DNA from: Typhlomys cinereus
Lineage: Eukaryota; Chordata; Mammalia; Rodentia; Platacanthomyidae
Direction of reading: 5' to 3'
DNA length: 64,000 bases
Assembly (NCBI GenBank): GCA_023101885.1
Contig: JALPQD010000137.1
Span: forward strand, 930,001 to 994,000
The number at the start of each line of letters is the position of its first letter. The first letter of the stretch is position 1. This document shows, piece after piece, positions 25,764 through 36,825 of this stretch. The notes under the pieces are model-generated. The model was not told where the DNA came from. It was given only the letters and a program-made list of their open reading frames with translations, and did no database searches. A program made the position numbers and the translations under genes.

Positions 25764-25852
25764 CTCAATGTGTCCTTAGTTTTGGGCAATAATAGTAGCT
25801 GTGTTTGTTCACCATTCATAACTTCACTGTTTCCCACGGTCTGTGTGCAATC
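25764..25852 (-). CDS. Pard3b: Pard3b internal exon A: linker before PDZ1
   Basis: This 89-nt exon encodes 29 codons plus two bases of a split codon. It begins DCTQTVGNSEVMNGEQ and ends in KTKDTL, with the split Ser completed by the next exon. It resembles the PAR3-beta linker between the N-terminal oligomerisation domain and PDZ1, which in human (from memory) has the pattern DSTQNLED...NGVQTELL...TKDTLS. The acceptor is strong (CTTTCCAG, minus strand); the donor is the weaker AG|GTATTG. It starts in phase 0 and ends in phase 2. The reading frame continues exactly into the exon at 16517-16603. The linker is predicted to be disordered and has no catalytic residues. The preceding exon was not found in the 38 kb upstream. 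The family-level assignment is secure because it joins in frame to unmistakable PDZ1 sequence. Confidence 0.9.
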
Positions 25853-26289
25853 CTGGAAAGAAACAAAGGATAAGTGTGTAGATACTGCACGGTAGGAAGA
25901 TGATCTGAGCCGAGTGTTTCACCTTGGGAGTGTAAAAAGTTTTCTGCTGAATATAGACAGCATGCTCCAACTTCTTTTAAGACTGGAAGCAGGTGTTAAT
26001 CTTTGCAGGGCTTTCCATGTACTTTGCTGTCCCATTTGGATTCTGAAAAGCTCAAATGGCCCATTCACACCTGGCAGCATGTTAAGAGTCACGGAATATA
26101 TCACTTAAGTTTCTGCTACTCCACCAGAGGCTTGGAGGATTGTGTTTTATACCAGGATGGAAAAGAAATAGTCAAAGGAATTCTCCAGTGACAGATCGTG
26201 AAAGATGAGTTTTAATGGTCTCCACTGCTAACACCTCCCCAGGACACCAAGATATAAAGAAACCAAATCCATGAAGACACCAGTCTTGC

Positions 26290-26425
26290 CTTCCAGGAGG
26301 AGTGGCTCATGCCTGTAACCAAGCACGCAGGAGGTAGAAGCAGGGGGATGGGGAGATGGTGGGCAGCCTGACCGACTATGTGAGTTCCAGGGCAGCCTAA
26401 GCTACACAAGCAGAACAAAGTCACC
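26290..26425 (+). repeat. B1-like SINE
   Basis: AGGAGTGGCTCATGCCTGTA, then CAGGAGGTAGAAGCAGGGGG and GTGAGTTCCAGGGCAGCCTA, follow the B1 order. Confidence 0.75.
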
Positions 26426-26529
26426 TGTCCAGTTGCTTCTGTACTGTCAAGTTTATACAGTAACACTTTGAGAAGGACAATATTGGAGACTTTGATTCTG
26501 AAGGGGATCTTTACCAGAGACAAACTAAA

Positions 26530-26756
26530 TTGACCACTTAATTTCTAAAGGGGTCAGCACATGTCTACAACGGAGAGGAAAGAGCATCCAGCAGGGACTC
26601 CAGGGTTGACTGTATTCACCAAGTGCTGATAGGTGGATGAAGTTGATGGATATTAAACAGAGAATTAGAGTGAGTGGTCGACTTTAGAAAGCATGACTGG
26701 TGCCCTCTCTTCTTTATGGAAGACATGAGATTATTGTTCACCAGCAGACTTGCTTT
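26530..26756. repeat. Left copy of long direct repeat flanking an L1
   Basis: It begins TTGACCACTTAATTTCT and ends ATTGTTCACCAGCAGACTTG followed by CTTT. It matches 28621-28812 along its length with scattered substitutions and one extra ~20-bp block near its start. The two copies lie exactly against the two ends of the L1 at 26757-28620, so they behave as an unusually long target-site duplication. Confidence 0.8.
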
Positions 26757-28620
26757 GTTTTTCTCCCACATTTTATTTTTTTCCTAATCATACAAGCTTA
26801 ATAGGTACGCTTGTCCTTTCCCTCCCTCCTCCCCTCCCCAGTCGTCCCCCTTACACTCTCCCCCTTTCCTCCCTTCTTTTCATCCCTCTCCCTCCCTTAC
26901 CCTCTCTTAGCGTCTCCCACTTCTTCCCTCCCATCCCCTGGAGCATCCTTTTATGTGGGCACCAAAACCTCCCTCTGAATCCTCCACCCTAGTGAGGGAT
27001 AAGAACTCAGTGACATAGCCTGGAGCCCCTTCTTGGGCTTCCCCTTAGTATGGGAACTCTATTATGACTGTTAATCCCTTGCCTCTAAGAATCCTATGGC
27101 CTAGAGCTTTCTCCCCTGTGATCCATTCTAGAATTTGGGGGATTATTGATATGTCAGCCATTGTGCAGGTCAGACAAAGTCGAGTTCTGGCTGCTGCAGC
27201 CCTAACTTGTGTGGAGTATTTTGTATATCATTGGTCCTCCCTGTGTTTAGGCTCTTACAATCTTGTCGCTCCCTCTTCCACAAGGTTCCCTGAGCTTTAG
27301 GATGGGGAGAGATTTGGCTGGTCTGTTTCCAGGTGATTAACGTAGGGTGTTCTGAATTATGGTTTGTTGTTGTTTTCAGTTTTGCTTTTCCTGCACCACT
27401 CTTGGCTGAATCCTGGTTGGTATCAAAGGTCATCTCCTAACCAAAGATAAAAAACTGTTTGAATGAAGATCTTACTATAAGAGGTGACTCAAAGCTAGAT
27501 GGAAGAACAGGAGTAGGACACAGCAGTAGGGGGATGAGTCAGTGTCCCATCTGCCAGATGGTTACTGTCTCTCTGCCAGTCTCTATACCCTCCTTAATTG
27601 GTGAGATCAAACCTGTTCAGTTGCAAGTGACCAGGAAGGGAAGTGAGAGTGAGCTGTACCAGATGTCTGGCTACTTACATGCAATACTTGATGGTGACCT
27701 ATTTTCTCTACTGAAGCATGATTCCCTCTCTCCTTTATGTGAGGCCCTCTTTCTCCCCTTCCCTCTTGTTTATAATCCCTTGTGATTATAATAGTATTTC
27801 AGAGATTTACCTTTGAATATGTCATTAAGTGGGTTTTGAACTAAGGATCCACTTATTAGGGAGTACAGGCAGTGTCTAACTTTCTGTGTCTGGGATACTT
27901 CACTCAATATAATTTTTTCTAATTCCATCTATTTCCCAGCAAATTTCATTAATTCATCTTTTTTGCTGGCTGAGTAGTATTCCATTGTATAAATGTACCA
28001 CATTTTCCTTATCCACTTTTCAGCTGTTGGGCATTTGGTTTGATTCCATTACTTTGCTATTGTAAATAGTGCTGCAATAAACATGGTTGTGCTTGTGTCA
28101 CTGTAGTGAATTTCTGCATTGTGGGGGATTATTTCCAGTAGTGGCATAGCAGGGTCATATGGCATTTCAATCTTTAACTTTTTTAGAAATTGCCCTATTG
28201 ATAGCCAGAGTGGCCGTATGAGCCTGCATTCCCACCAGCAATGTAGGAGAGTTCCCCTCTCTCCACATCGTCTCCAGCATTTGGTGTTGTTTGTATTGTG
28301 GATTTTTGCCATCCTAACTGGTATGAGATGATGTCTCAGGGAGGTTTTGATTTGCATTTCCCTGATAGTTAGGGATGTGGAACATTTTTAAGATATTTGT
28401 TAGACATTTCAATTTCGTCCCTGGCAAAGTTTCTTTTGATTTCTCAGGCCCATTTTTTAATTGGGCCATTTATCTCCTTGGTGTTTAGTTTTCTAAGTTC
28501 TTTGTGCACTCTGGATAATAGAGCTCTGTCCGATGTGTGGTTAGTGAAGATTTTTCTCCCATTCTGTGGGTTGCCTTTTTGCTGTTTACAATCTCTTCAT
28601 CTGAACAGAAGCTCTTTAAT
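26757..28620 (-). mobile_element. 5'-truncated LINE-1, ORF2 C-terminus and 3' UTR
   Basis: Read on the minus strand, this is the last part of L1 ORF2 followed by the 3' UTR and an A-rich tail (T-rich at 26757-26785). A 102-codon open stretch at 28049-28357 encodes the C-terminal Cys-rich segment. It has the CWRRC...HCWWEC zinc-knuckle-like pattern, then [20 protein letters not shown] and [11 protein letters not shown] stop follows where intact elements continue with WNQ, so ORF2 is broken. Sequence upstream of about 28620 is absent, so the reverse-transcriptase and endonuclease regions are missing. The 3' UTR (about 26780-27440) contains the antisense polypyrimidine block. The copy is dead, with no intact ORF1 or ORF2. 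Confidence 0.9.
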
Positions 28621-28812
28621 TTGACCACTTAATTTCTACAACAGAGAGGAAAGAACATCCAACAGGGACTCCAGGGCATGACCACATTCACCGAGTGATG
28701 ATAGTGAAGTTGGATGGGAAGCAGAGTGGGTGGTCGACTCTAGAAAGCATGCCTGATGCCATCTCTTCTTTATGGGAGACGTGAGATTACTGTTCACCAG
28801 CAGAATTGCTTT
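28621..28812. repeat. Right copy of long direct repeat flanking an L1
   Basis: The partner of 26530-26756. Shared landmarks are TTGACCACTTAATTTCTA, GAGAGGAAAGA, AGGGACTCCAGGG, GTGGTCGACT, AGAAAGCATG, CATCTCTTCTTTATGG and TGTTCACCAGCAGA. Confidence 0.8.
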
Positions 28813-28819
28813 CTATGAA

Positions 28820-29130
28820 TTTTTTCAAATTGTTTTAATTTAATGTTGCATGCATGAAATAGGGACTTTATAATATTTTCAAATCCCATCTCCCCTTACT
28901 TTTCTCCTTACAACTCTTCTCTCCTGCCAGACTCCCTCCTATTTTCAAATCATTTTGCTTGTGTGGCCCACTGTGTTTCATCTAGTCTGTCTTTGATGAC
29001 ATATACCTGACCTGGTTCATGCTCTAGCAAGCATCCTAGATCGGAGGATATACAACTGAAGAAAGCATCCTCCTTTGCTTCCCATCAGCCATTAGTCCTC
29101 ATCACAGCAGAGTTGTTTAACACCGTGACT
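28820..29130 (-). mobile_element. L1 3'-UTR-like fragment (antisense)
   Basis: ATAATATTTTCAAATCCCAT, CAGACTCCCTCCTATTTTCA and TGGTTCATGCTCTAGCAAGC resemble rodent L1 3' UTR sequence, and partly resemble 30590-30740. No ORF is present. Confidence 0.5.
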
Positions 29131-29467
29131 CCTTAGCAACAGTTATAGGCAACACCACCTACAGCCTTTGATTGTAAGGAAGCAACATACTACCTAGGAA
29201 AAGACCTAGAATCTAAATCAACACCAAAGGATAATATTTATTGCTCTGGATGCATCATTCCTACAAATAAAAGTCAAACAACATATGTCACACATAAGTA
29301 AATGAGTATAGTGTGTTGAGGGAAATAAAACACCTGTGACTGAAGCATTTTGATGTAATAAATTGTTTTTAAAAAAATGTCTTTCATTTTTAGATGACAT
29401 AGCAACATTTCAAATAGGTGTGGGTGATGTTCCCTTGTCACTTTTCTACATGGGTAAACAATGGAAA

Positions 29468-29800
29468 GAAAGGCTGGAGAGATGGCATATGGCTAAAGCA
29501 CTTGAGGGAAACTAAGATGATAGGAGTTTGGATCCCCAGAACCCTGTAAGCACCAGATTTGTGGGGCAGGCCTTATATGATTCTTAACTCAGAAGCCAGA
29601 GATAGGGGGATCCTAGAGCAATCTGGCTAGTGACACTAGCCCTATTAGTGGGCTCTGGGTTGGACTGGCAGATCTGCCATAAAAGAAAAGATAAAAAGGT
29701 GACACGGGAAGATTCCCAGCATCAACTTCAGGCCTCTCACATGCATACATACATATACATATGCATGCTCACACACCCATACATATCAAAATGGGGAAAA
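29468..29800 (+). repeat. tRNA-derived SINE (B2/B4-like)
   Basis: It opens AGGCTGGAGAGATGGCATAT with a B-box-like GGAGTTTGGATCCCCAGAAC, and ends in a CATACATACATATACATATG tail followed by A-rich sequence. It is older than the SINE at 7740-8056. Confidence 0.7.
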
Positions 29801-30544
29801 AAGAAAGGGAAGAAAGTCTGCAAGGTTAAAGAACCCAACAGCTCAAGGAAGTGAATTTTGAATGAGTATGAATGTCTTTGAAACTTTTTAAGTATATACA
29901 ATTCTAGAAGGGGCTTGATTAGCTCTTACAGAGAGAAAGAGAGGATTAGGGAAGGTACAAAATTGTCTAAGCAGAAAAAAATGAACCAAATGCTTGAACC
30001 TGTGAATATCATCCATATCAGGATAGTTGATGAGCTAATTTATGTTCAGATCATTAGCTTTTCTATCTGCCTCTCCTGTACGGAAGTGACCTTGTGTCTG
30101 GTTCTCTCTGAGAATTCATTGCATTTTTTCATTGAAAACTGTATAATAAACTATTTCAAAACTTAATGGATTAAAACAATTGTTTGTTCTAATTTCTGAG
30201 AATCAGAGAGCTAGAAGTGGCTTGCATGGGCAGTTCTGGGGTCATATGTCACCCAGAGTTGCAGCTGACCTGTCTGCAGGAACAAAGTGGCAATCATCTA
30301 GTGAAGTGTATGATCTTGGTGCTGTGACATGGCACCGTCATCTGTGGACATGTCTGGCTGCATTTATAACGATTCTCAGACTCACACAGAATCATGGCTG
30401 CAGGTTGGACACACCTGCATTTGCTTTGAAGACTTGATTGGAGCTTAGGATTTTGTTCTTTTTCTCTTTCCACAGTGTTCTAAGAGACAGATCATTTAAC
30501 ATGAAATTCGCCCATTCATTTTTTTCTTTTCTTAATCCTTTAAG

Positions 30545-31345
30545 TGTTTCATATATGACTACAGTGAATTTATGATATTTTCACAGCTTAATCTTCAATC
30601 CCATCCATGTCAGCCTTCTTTTTCCCTGCTAGTCTTCTTCCTATTTTCAAGTCTTTTTGCATGTGGCTTGAGTTTCATCTGGCTTGCCTATGATGGCACG
30701 TGCCTGAGTACTTGCTGGAGCATGACAATTCACACTTTGACAGGAACAATTCAGTGGCCCAGGTGCACACAGCTTATCAACCATCACTAGACGTAAAACA
30801 CTTTCATCCCCTCAAAGATGACACATACCCATCGGCAAGACCCTTCCTTCTCCCTTGACCTGAAGTCGCTGTGCTAATCACTGACCTGCTTCTAGTCTCA
30901 AAGGAAAGATCATTATTCTGAGCATTACATATGAACAGGATCCTAAGCCATGGCTTCTTTCACTTGAGAGAATATTTTCTGGGTTCATCTATGTTATAGC
31001 ATATCTCAATATTTCACTCTATTTTGTGACCAAATAAAATTCCAGCTGATGGATTCACTATATCTAGGCTTCCTATTTATCAGCTATGTTGTACTCTTTT
31101 CATGTTTGCTTATTATGAAAAATGTTGCTATTAGCATTTGTGTGCCTGCGTGATTCTGTGAGAACTTAGTGAGGAGTGGAATTGCTAGCTATATGATAAC
31201 TGCATGGTATTGTTGCACTATGTTCCAAGTTTCTACATCAGTTAATATTCTTATCAGCTATATGTAAGGTGTCTAATTTTTTATATCCTTGCCAACAGCT
31301 GTTTCCTTTTTAAAATTTTAATTTTAGCTATCATAGAAGGCATGA
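30545..31345 (-). mobile_element. Old LINE-1 fragments (antisense)
   Basis: About 30580-30740 resembles the L1 3'-UTR piece at 28820. About 30745-31345 reads as the reverse of an ancient mammalian L1 3' region. Landmarks are TTTCACTTGAGAGAATATTT, GGGTTCATCTATGTTATAGC, GAGTGGAATTGCTAGCTATA and ATATCCTTGCCAACAGCTGT. It is heavily mutated. Confidence 0.75.
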
Positions 31346-33914
31346 GAAAGTCTTTCATCAAACTTTTAACAGTGGCATTTAATTACAGCAAATATTCAGT
31401 TTTATGTCTTGGCTTACATATATATCACCAGGATATCAAAGAGAAAAGTAAACATTTGCTATTAAGCTTTAACTCTCTTTTTGCCTGGCTGCTTTGGATT
31501 CTGCATGGAACTTTCTTATTGATACCTAACCGAGGTAGAAAGAAGGCACACTTTTTGGTTCCAACCAACTTTATGCAAGGTTAAGGAGGCTTTTTTGATT
31601 TAGTTCCTGTTAAAAGGCAAACAAAGGTTTTATTTACATCAACAACACACTCAATGCACTGTATATTTGGAAATGTCAATTACAATTTGAAAGCAATAGC
31701 AGGCCATTTGGAATGTGATAATCTGTTCAAGGGTAATTCTGAACTAAGGACACTTCCAGGGTAATCACTTCAGTAACTACACACTTAAAATGGAACACAC
31801 ATTCGTGGGCTTTATGTTTGAGACAGGAGTTCCACTATCTTAAAAGTAGCACCCAAGTCTCTGCCTTGCTACAGCTATTATAAAGAGGTGGAAACAACAG
31901 TTTATCACCTCAGCTAAGAGCCAGTGTTTGTCACTTGCCAAAATCATTTCTATATATCACAGTAACAGAATCCTGCAGTATTCACCAAGGATGGGGCAGG
32001 CAGGCAGCTGCTTGGAGCAATCCATGAAGACATAGAGCCAAAGTTAAATAGACTGTAGCAACATTACAGTAGGTCAGTCAGCGCCTTGAAACTTGAGATG
32101 AAAACAGCCTATCTCTTAAAGGATACAATAAGTTGCTTTTACCTAAAACTCTGAATTATTGACAGATAATCATTAAACACCCTTCAGCTGTTCCTTCCGT
32201 CACTGCATTGCATGGCTAAAAATGAAGATGATATTCTTTACATATGGTTTATTTAAATAACGTTAAGAAAAATTTGTAAAAATCATGCCTTTTAAATTTG
32301 GAAGATGAGAGACAAAAATAACTCTGATTATGAAGCACGGAAAAGGGAAAGTAATAAGTGATAAATGGCTTTTGTATTTCTTTATGTTTGTTTTTAAAAA
32401 TATTAATTACATGGTTTAAAATCCTCAGACATGTTTCTGGAAACATAATATTTGTGAAAGTCTATACTTAATTCTGTTAATAAAATAATTATATTTTCTA
32501 TTTTTAATGCTTCCTTAAATTGGATGGACAAGACCACCAGCATAGGACACAAAAGTAGAAACCATTTCAGTATCTGTCTCTGGCTTTGCCACAGTATTAT
32601 CCTTTGCTCTTTGACCACATTCAACAGAAAATCATGTGAGGCCAATTCAGCAGAGGCCTTTAAGAAGCATGTCCTTTCCCTCTCTTATCATTTTCAGACA
32701 TGTGCAGTGCATGGCCCTCGCAAAAGACCAGCTCAACTGTTACCATGCTGAAGAGCAAACATTTCAAGCAACGCTTGCCGGATGGTGGGAACATTACTGA
32801 CAGCCAGAATGTCTTAGATTTAAACATCACTGGACTATTTTTAGCTTTAAATTCAACACTTACATAAATATTCCCAAACCAATTAGCAGCAGCTGGAAAG
32901 TAAAGGTGTTTACATTTCGTTAGCACTGGCACTCTCTAAGCAAGGGCTTGCAGGCTTCGAGAGAAGGGCACCAGGTGGGCAGACCTCTCTTTAGAGGTGA
33001 CCATGGTGTTGACACTGGACTGCGGTCCCATACGTCAGTGTTTCTGTCTTAGAGTGGGTGAAACTCACTGATTTCATGCAGGAAACTGCATTACTCGTGA
33101 TGGAGCACAATTAAGTTGCACATCCTCAAAAAAGCTCCACTCTTGATTAAAAAAATAAAAATGGAAGACTATCCAAATTCTCACTGTGTTTCCCTGGTGG
33201 ATCATAACAACAGAACAAAATTAAAAGCAGTTTCATACTTTGGTTTCTCATTTCTCAGATGAGCACTAAAATAGTTTTCTCCCTTATCAACAGATGCCTC
33301 TCTTTGGCTTACAGGTAAGAATACATGACTTTGTTAGCCACACACCCCCATGCCCCATGCATTTTTGATCATTTATCCAAAAAATTGTAACTGCAATCAA
33401 GCTATATTTCAAAAGCTTGAGTACATTTTGAAACAAGATTTGCATTCTGGAAAGTCAACCAGAAGTTTCTGTTAAAATTGCACATGAATTTTAGAATGAG
33501 AGTAAGAGAAACATTATACAGAGATTTGAACAGGAGGCTGTATGCCTGGTGCTCATACATAAACATAATGTAAATTTTAAAATTTAAATTCTGGGCCTAA
33601 TTTCAGAATATTTGTTTTACTTTTTAGAACAAAAATATCTGTGCTAAAGGAAAAACAAACTGCATTTGATATGCACACACATGAAATTAGCATGCGTTTT
33701 AGTAGTCAGGCAATGTAATTCAAACTCGATCTAATATATACTCTTCATGCTGGGGGCAGTGCCTTGCCCTGAGAAATCTCTGTTGATTTTATTATGCCAT
33801 CCCTAAATGCTTCAGTCCTAGAAATTTCACATGCTTAGAATTTACTAGTACTATACACATACAATTACATTTGGTATCTAGATATCTAAGGACTAAGACA
33901 GTGATATTTTTAAG

Positions 33915-34105
33915 TATTTTATTTATTTATTTATTTGAGAAAGAGTGTGGTGGGGAGAGGAGGTGCACATGTACACATGAGTAGAGGTCAGAGACAAGCC
34001 TTCTGAAGTCAGCTATTTCCTTCTACCACGTGGGCTTCCAGGAATTGAACTCAGGTTTTATGTACCAACTCTTGCCTACTGAGCTAGTTTGCCAGACCTG
34101 GGAAA
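33915..34105 (-). repeat. B3/B2-like SINE (antisense)
   Basis: A TTTATTTATTTATTTGAGA tail precedes GAGTAGAGGTCAGAGACAAG. GGAATTGAACTCAGGTTTTA corresponds to a reversed B box, followed by a reversed tRNA-like head ending GAGCTAGTTTGCCAGACC. Confidence 0.7.
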
Positions 34106-34917
34106 CAAAGCTTTTGCTTTTTTATTTATTTTTTTTGAGAATATTAAAGTATTAGTTTTCTAAGAATGGAATTTCATTTCATTCTTTTTGTTTGCTCTTT
34201 TTATTTCTATTGGAACAGAGATTCCTAAATTTTAGCATGAACCAGGACCTTCAACAGCCTTGTGAAAATTTCAGAAGCCCCATTCCTGAAGGTAGCTGGT
34301 ATCAGGAAAGCCTGAGAGTCTGTATTTCTAGCAAGCTCCTGATGCTGCTTGCCCAAGAATCATACTTTAGAGAATACTGCCTTAGTAGTAGATTAACACA
34401 CCTATCTACTGCAGGCAAACTCATAAACAATATTAACCAATGCAAAGAAAACCTATGCTGGACTCATCTAGTCTATATGTTTTATACTGAAGGAATCTGA
34501 GACCTCAGAGGTAAAATGACTCTCCTCTTACATGCCATGACACTGACAAAGCCACAATCTAGGGCTCCTAATTCTCTACCCAGTGCTTTTTCTGAGTCTA
34601 ATGGTAAATACTAGTCTTAATGAATGCCGCTCTTGCCAGACAAATGCTCTCCCACTGAGCAGCATCTCCAATTGCGTATTCTATTTCTTTTCAAAAACAA
34701 TAACGAAAACTGTAATGATGTCTTACAAACACTTTAGCTTTCTTTCAAAGATCTCAGAATAATTCCTCGGTAACTAAATGTAGATTCTCAACCATTCTAG
34801 GTGATTTCTTGGTGTATCTGCTCCAATTTTATCCATGAACACGTTCAAGAGCAAAAGATTCATGACTTGTTCAAGATGAAAGTCGGGAACAAAGACACAA
34901 TGGTGAATGAAGACCCG

Positions 34918-35060
34918 TCTTGACAAGACAGTCCGGGCATGTGAGGCACCTGTTTGCACACTTGCTGACCCGAGTTCAATCTCCAAAAGCACAAGCACAA
35001 AGGGGAGAACTGACTTCTAAAATGAAAGCAGGTGCTTGCTTTTTCCTCACTTCCTACCTC
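34918..35060 (+). repeat. tRNA-like SINE fragment
   Basis: CATGTGAGGCACCTGTTTGC and the B-box-like GACCCGAGTTCAATCTCC mark a diverged tRNA-derived SINE. It is followed directly by an antisense SINE. Confidence 0.5.
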
Positions 35061-35076
35061 GTCTCTCATACATTTA

Positions 35077-35357
35077 TTTATTTATTTATTTATTTATTTT
35101 TTTATTCAATTGTGCATGTGTGCACGTGTATACATGTGTGTGTGAGTAGAACCACGGGCGAATTCGGGAACCCATGGATTGCCTCCACCTCCTCCTTGTT
35201 TACTCTGCCGCAGGATTTACGGGTTCTGCCCTACCAGGACCAGAAACGCAGGCTGCCCCTGCTTCTGCCCGTCGTCTAGATGTGAGGTCTAGGATCCGAA
35301 TTCAGGACCTTCCGCCTGCAAGGCAGCTTCTTAACCCCTGAGCCACCTCTCCAGCCC
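35077..35357 (-). mobile_element. Young tRNA-derived SINE (antisense) with target-site duplication
   Basis: Same family as 7740-8056, inverted. It has a (TTTA)n tail at the left, a TGTGTGTGTGAG tract, a CpG-containing body, and the head at the right (GCCACCTCTCCAGCCC). An exact 12-bp direct repeat, CTCATACATTTA, lies at 35065-35076 and 35358-35369. Confidence 0.9.
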
Positions 35358-35399
35358 CTCATACATTTAAATATTTTTTTTTTAAAGATTCTGTCTTCT

Positions 35400-35625
35400 G
35401 GGCTGGAGAGGTGGCTCAGGGGTTAAGATGCTGCCTTGTAAGTAAAAGGTCCTGAGTTCAGATCTAGGTTCTACATTAAAAACTCAGGCAAAAAAGGCAG
35501 CAAGTTTGCAGGTCTGGCCCTGGTGGGTGTAGCCTGGGAAATCCCAGAGAAGCAAGCAATCTAGGAAGGTTTCTGGAGTCACTCTTTGTTCTCCATAGGG
35601 ACAGACAGTGCCCTCTGATACACAC

Positions 35626-35678
<53 letters not shown>
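35400..35678 (+). mobile_element. tRNA-derived SINE with long (CA)n
   Basis: It opens GGGCTGGAGAGGTGGCTCAG (from 35400) with a B-box-like GGTCCTGAGTTCAGATC, and ends in (CA)n at about 35625-35678. The flanks AAAGATTCTGTCTTCT (35384-35399) and AAAGATCCCATCTTCT (35679-35694) look like an imperfect target-site duplication. Frames encoding CVCVCV are artefacts. Confidence 0.85.
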
Positions 35679-35681
<3 letters not shown>

Positions 35682-35883
35682 GATCCCATCTTCTTTGACT
35701 TAGATTTGAGCTTGAATGCAAACATACTGGCCATATTTAACATAAGGTTTAGTTTTTTTGATTCAGGCAAATGGTGTAAGTAAAAGATATATTATGAAAT
35801 ACTGGAAAAGTTGTTACTTAAAAGTATCAAGTGTCTCATTATTGTAATTATATTATTGTATTCTATTTATTATTGTGATAATT

Positions 35884-36066
35884 GTGTATGTTTGCAAATA
35901 TTTCTTCATTTGAGAAAGTGAGAGAGGACGCACACGGGCCAGCATGTATGTGGAGGACAGCATCCAGACGCTGGCCCTCTCCTTGCACCACGCGGCTCTG
36001 TAACGAGGTCACTAGGTTTCTTGCATGCAGGTGCTCTCATATATTCAGTCATCTGTCCAGCCCCCA
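35884..36066 (-). repeat. B3/B2-like SINE (antisense)
   Basis: The order is GAGAAAGTGAGAGAGGACGC, then ATGTATGTGGAGGACAGCAT, then a reversed head ending CAGTCATCTGTCCAGCCC. Confidence 0.6.
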
Positions 36067-36469
36067 AACATTTTTTATTGTAATTAATTAGATCTAAATA
36101 CTCTAGTAACCACTACTTTATTCATCTAGAAGCAGATGAGCCCATGACCTGACCTGACTTAGTCTGAACCTTGGCTGACAAAAAGTCCACCTGTATGTGC
36201 ACAATTTGTGTGCACACATGCAACATTAAGTCATAGGCATGCTGCCTTCCTGCATGTGGAATAAAACTGGACCAGGTTTAAACAATAGTCTACAAGTAAC
36301 TCTCCCAGCTGTTTCCACAAGCATCACCTGACAGCAATAGCATGGTCCTGCTGCTAAAGCCCACTGATGTGTCACACAGGCAGGGTTGACCACACCTTCA
36401 TTTCTGATTTGTTTCCAAGAAATGCTGAATGTTGCTAATAGACTTAATAAAAATAAACTTAAAATGGGG

Positions 36470-36825
36470 TTGTTAGGTAGTTTTCTTGTTGCTCTGATGA
36501 AATAGCTGGCTCAAATCACAGAAGGGAGAATAGATTTATTCTGTTCATTGTTGTAGGGTATATATGGGTTAGGGGCTGAGGCACTATCAGCTCAGTCAGC
36601 CGGAGCTCACTGCTGGGAATCCTTGTGTCTTCATAGAGTGAGGGGAATGTGACCTTTCATCTGGCTGCCCCAATTTTTCCAATTATGGGATGATGCTCCC
36701 CATGTTTAGGGTGGGTCTTCTCTACTGAGTTATTTTCTTGATAGGCCCTCATAGACATGCCCCTAAGTGATTCTAGGTCTAGTCAAATGAAGATTAGCCA
36801 TCACAAAGGGTAATGACCAACATAT
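36470..36825 (+). repeat. Rodent interspersed repeat, family not assigned
   Basis: The text runs from TTTTCTTGTTGCTCTGATGA through GATGCTCCCCATGTTTAGGG to GACATGCCCCTAAGTGATTC, then TCTAGTCAAATGAAGATTAG and CCATCACA. I know this order from a common rodent dispersed repeat, but I cannot name the family with confidence. Confidence 0.5.

Noticed and set aside
35476..35770. Three minus-strand frames with CVCVCV
   Set aside because: Translation of the (CA)n tail of a SINE.
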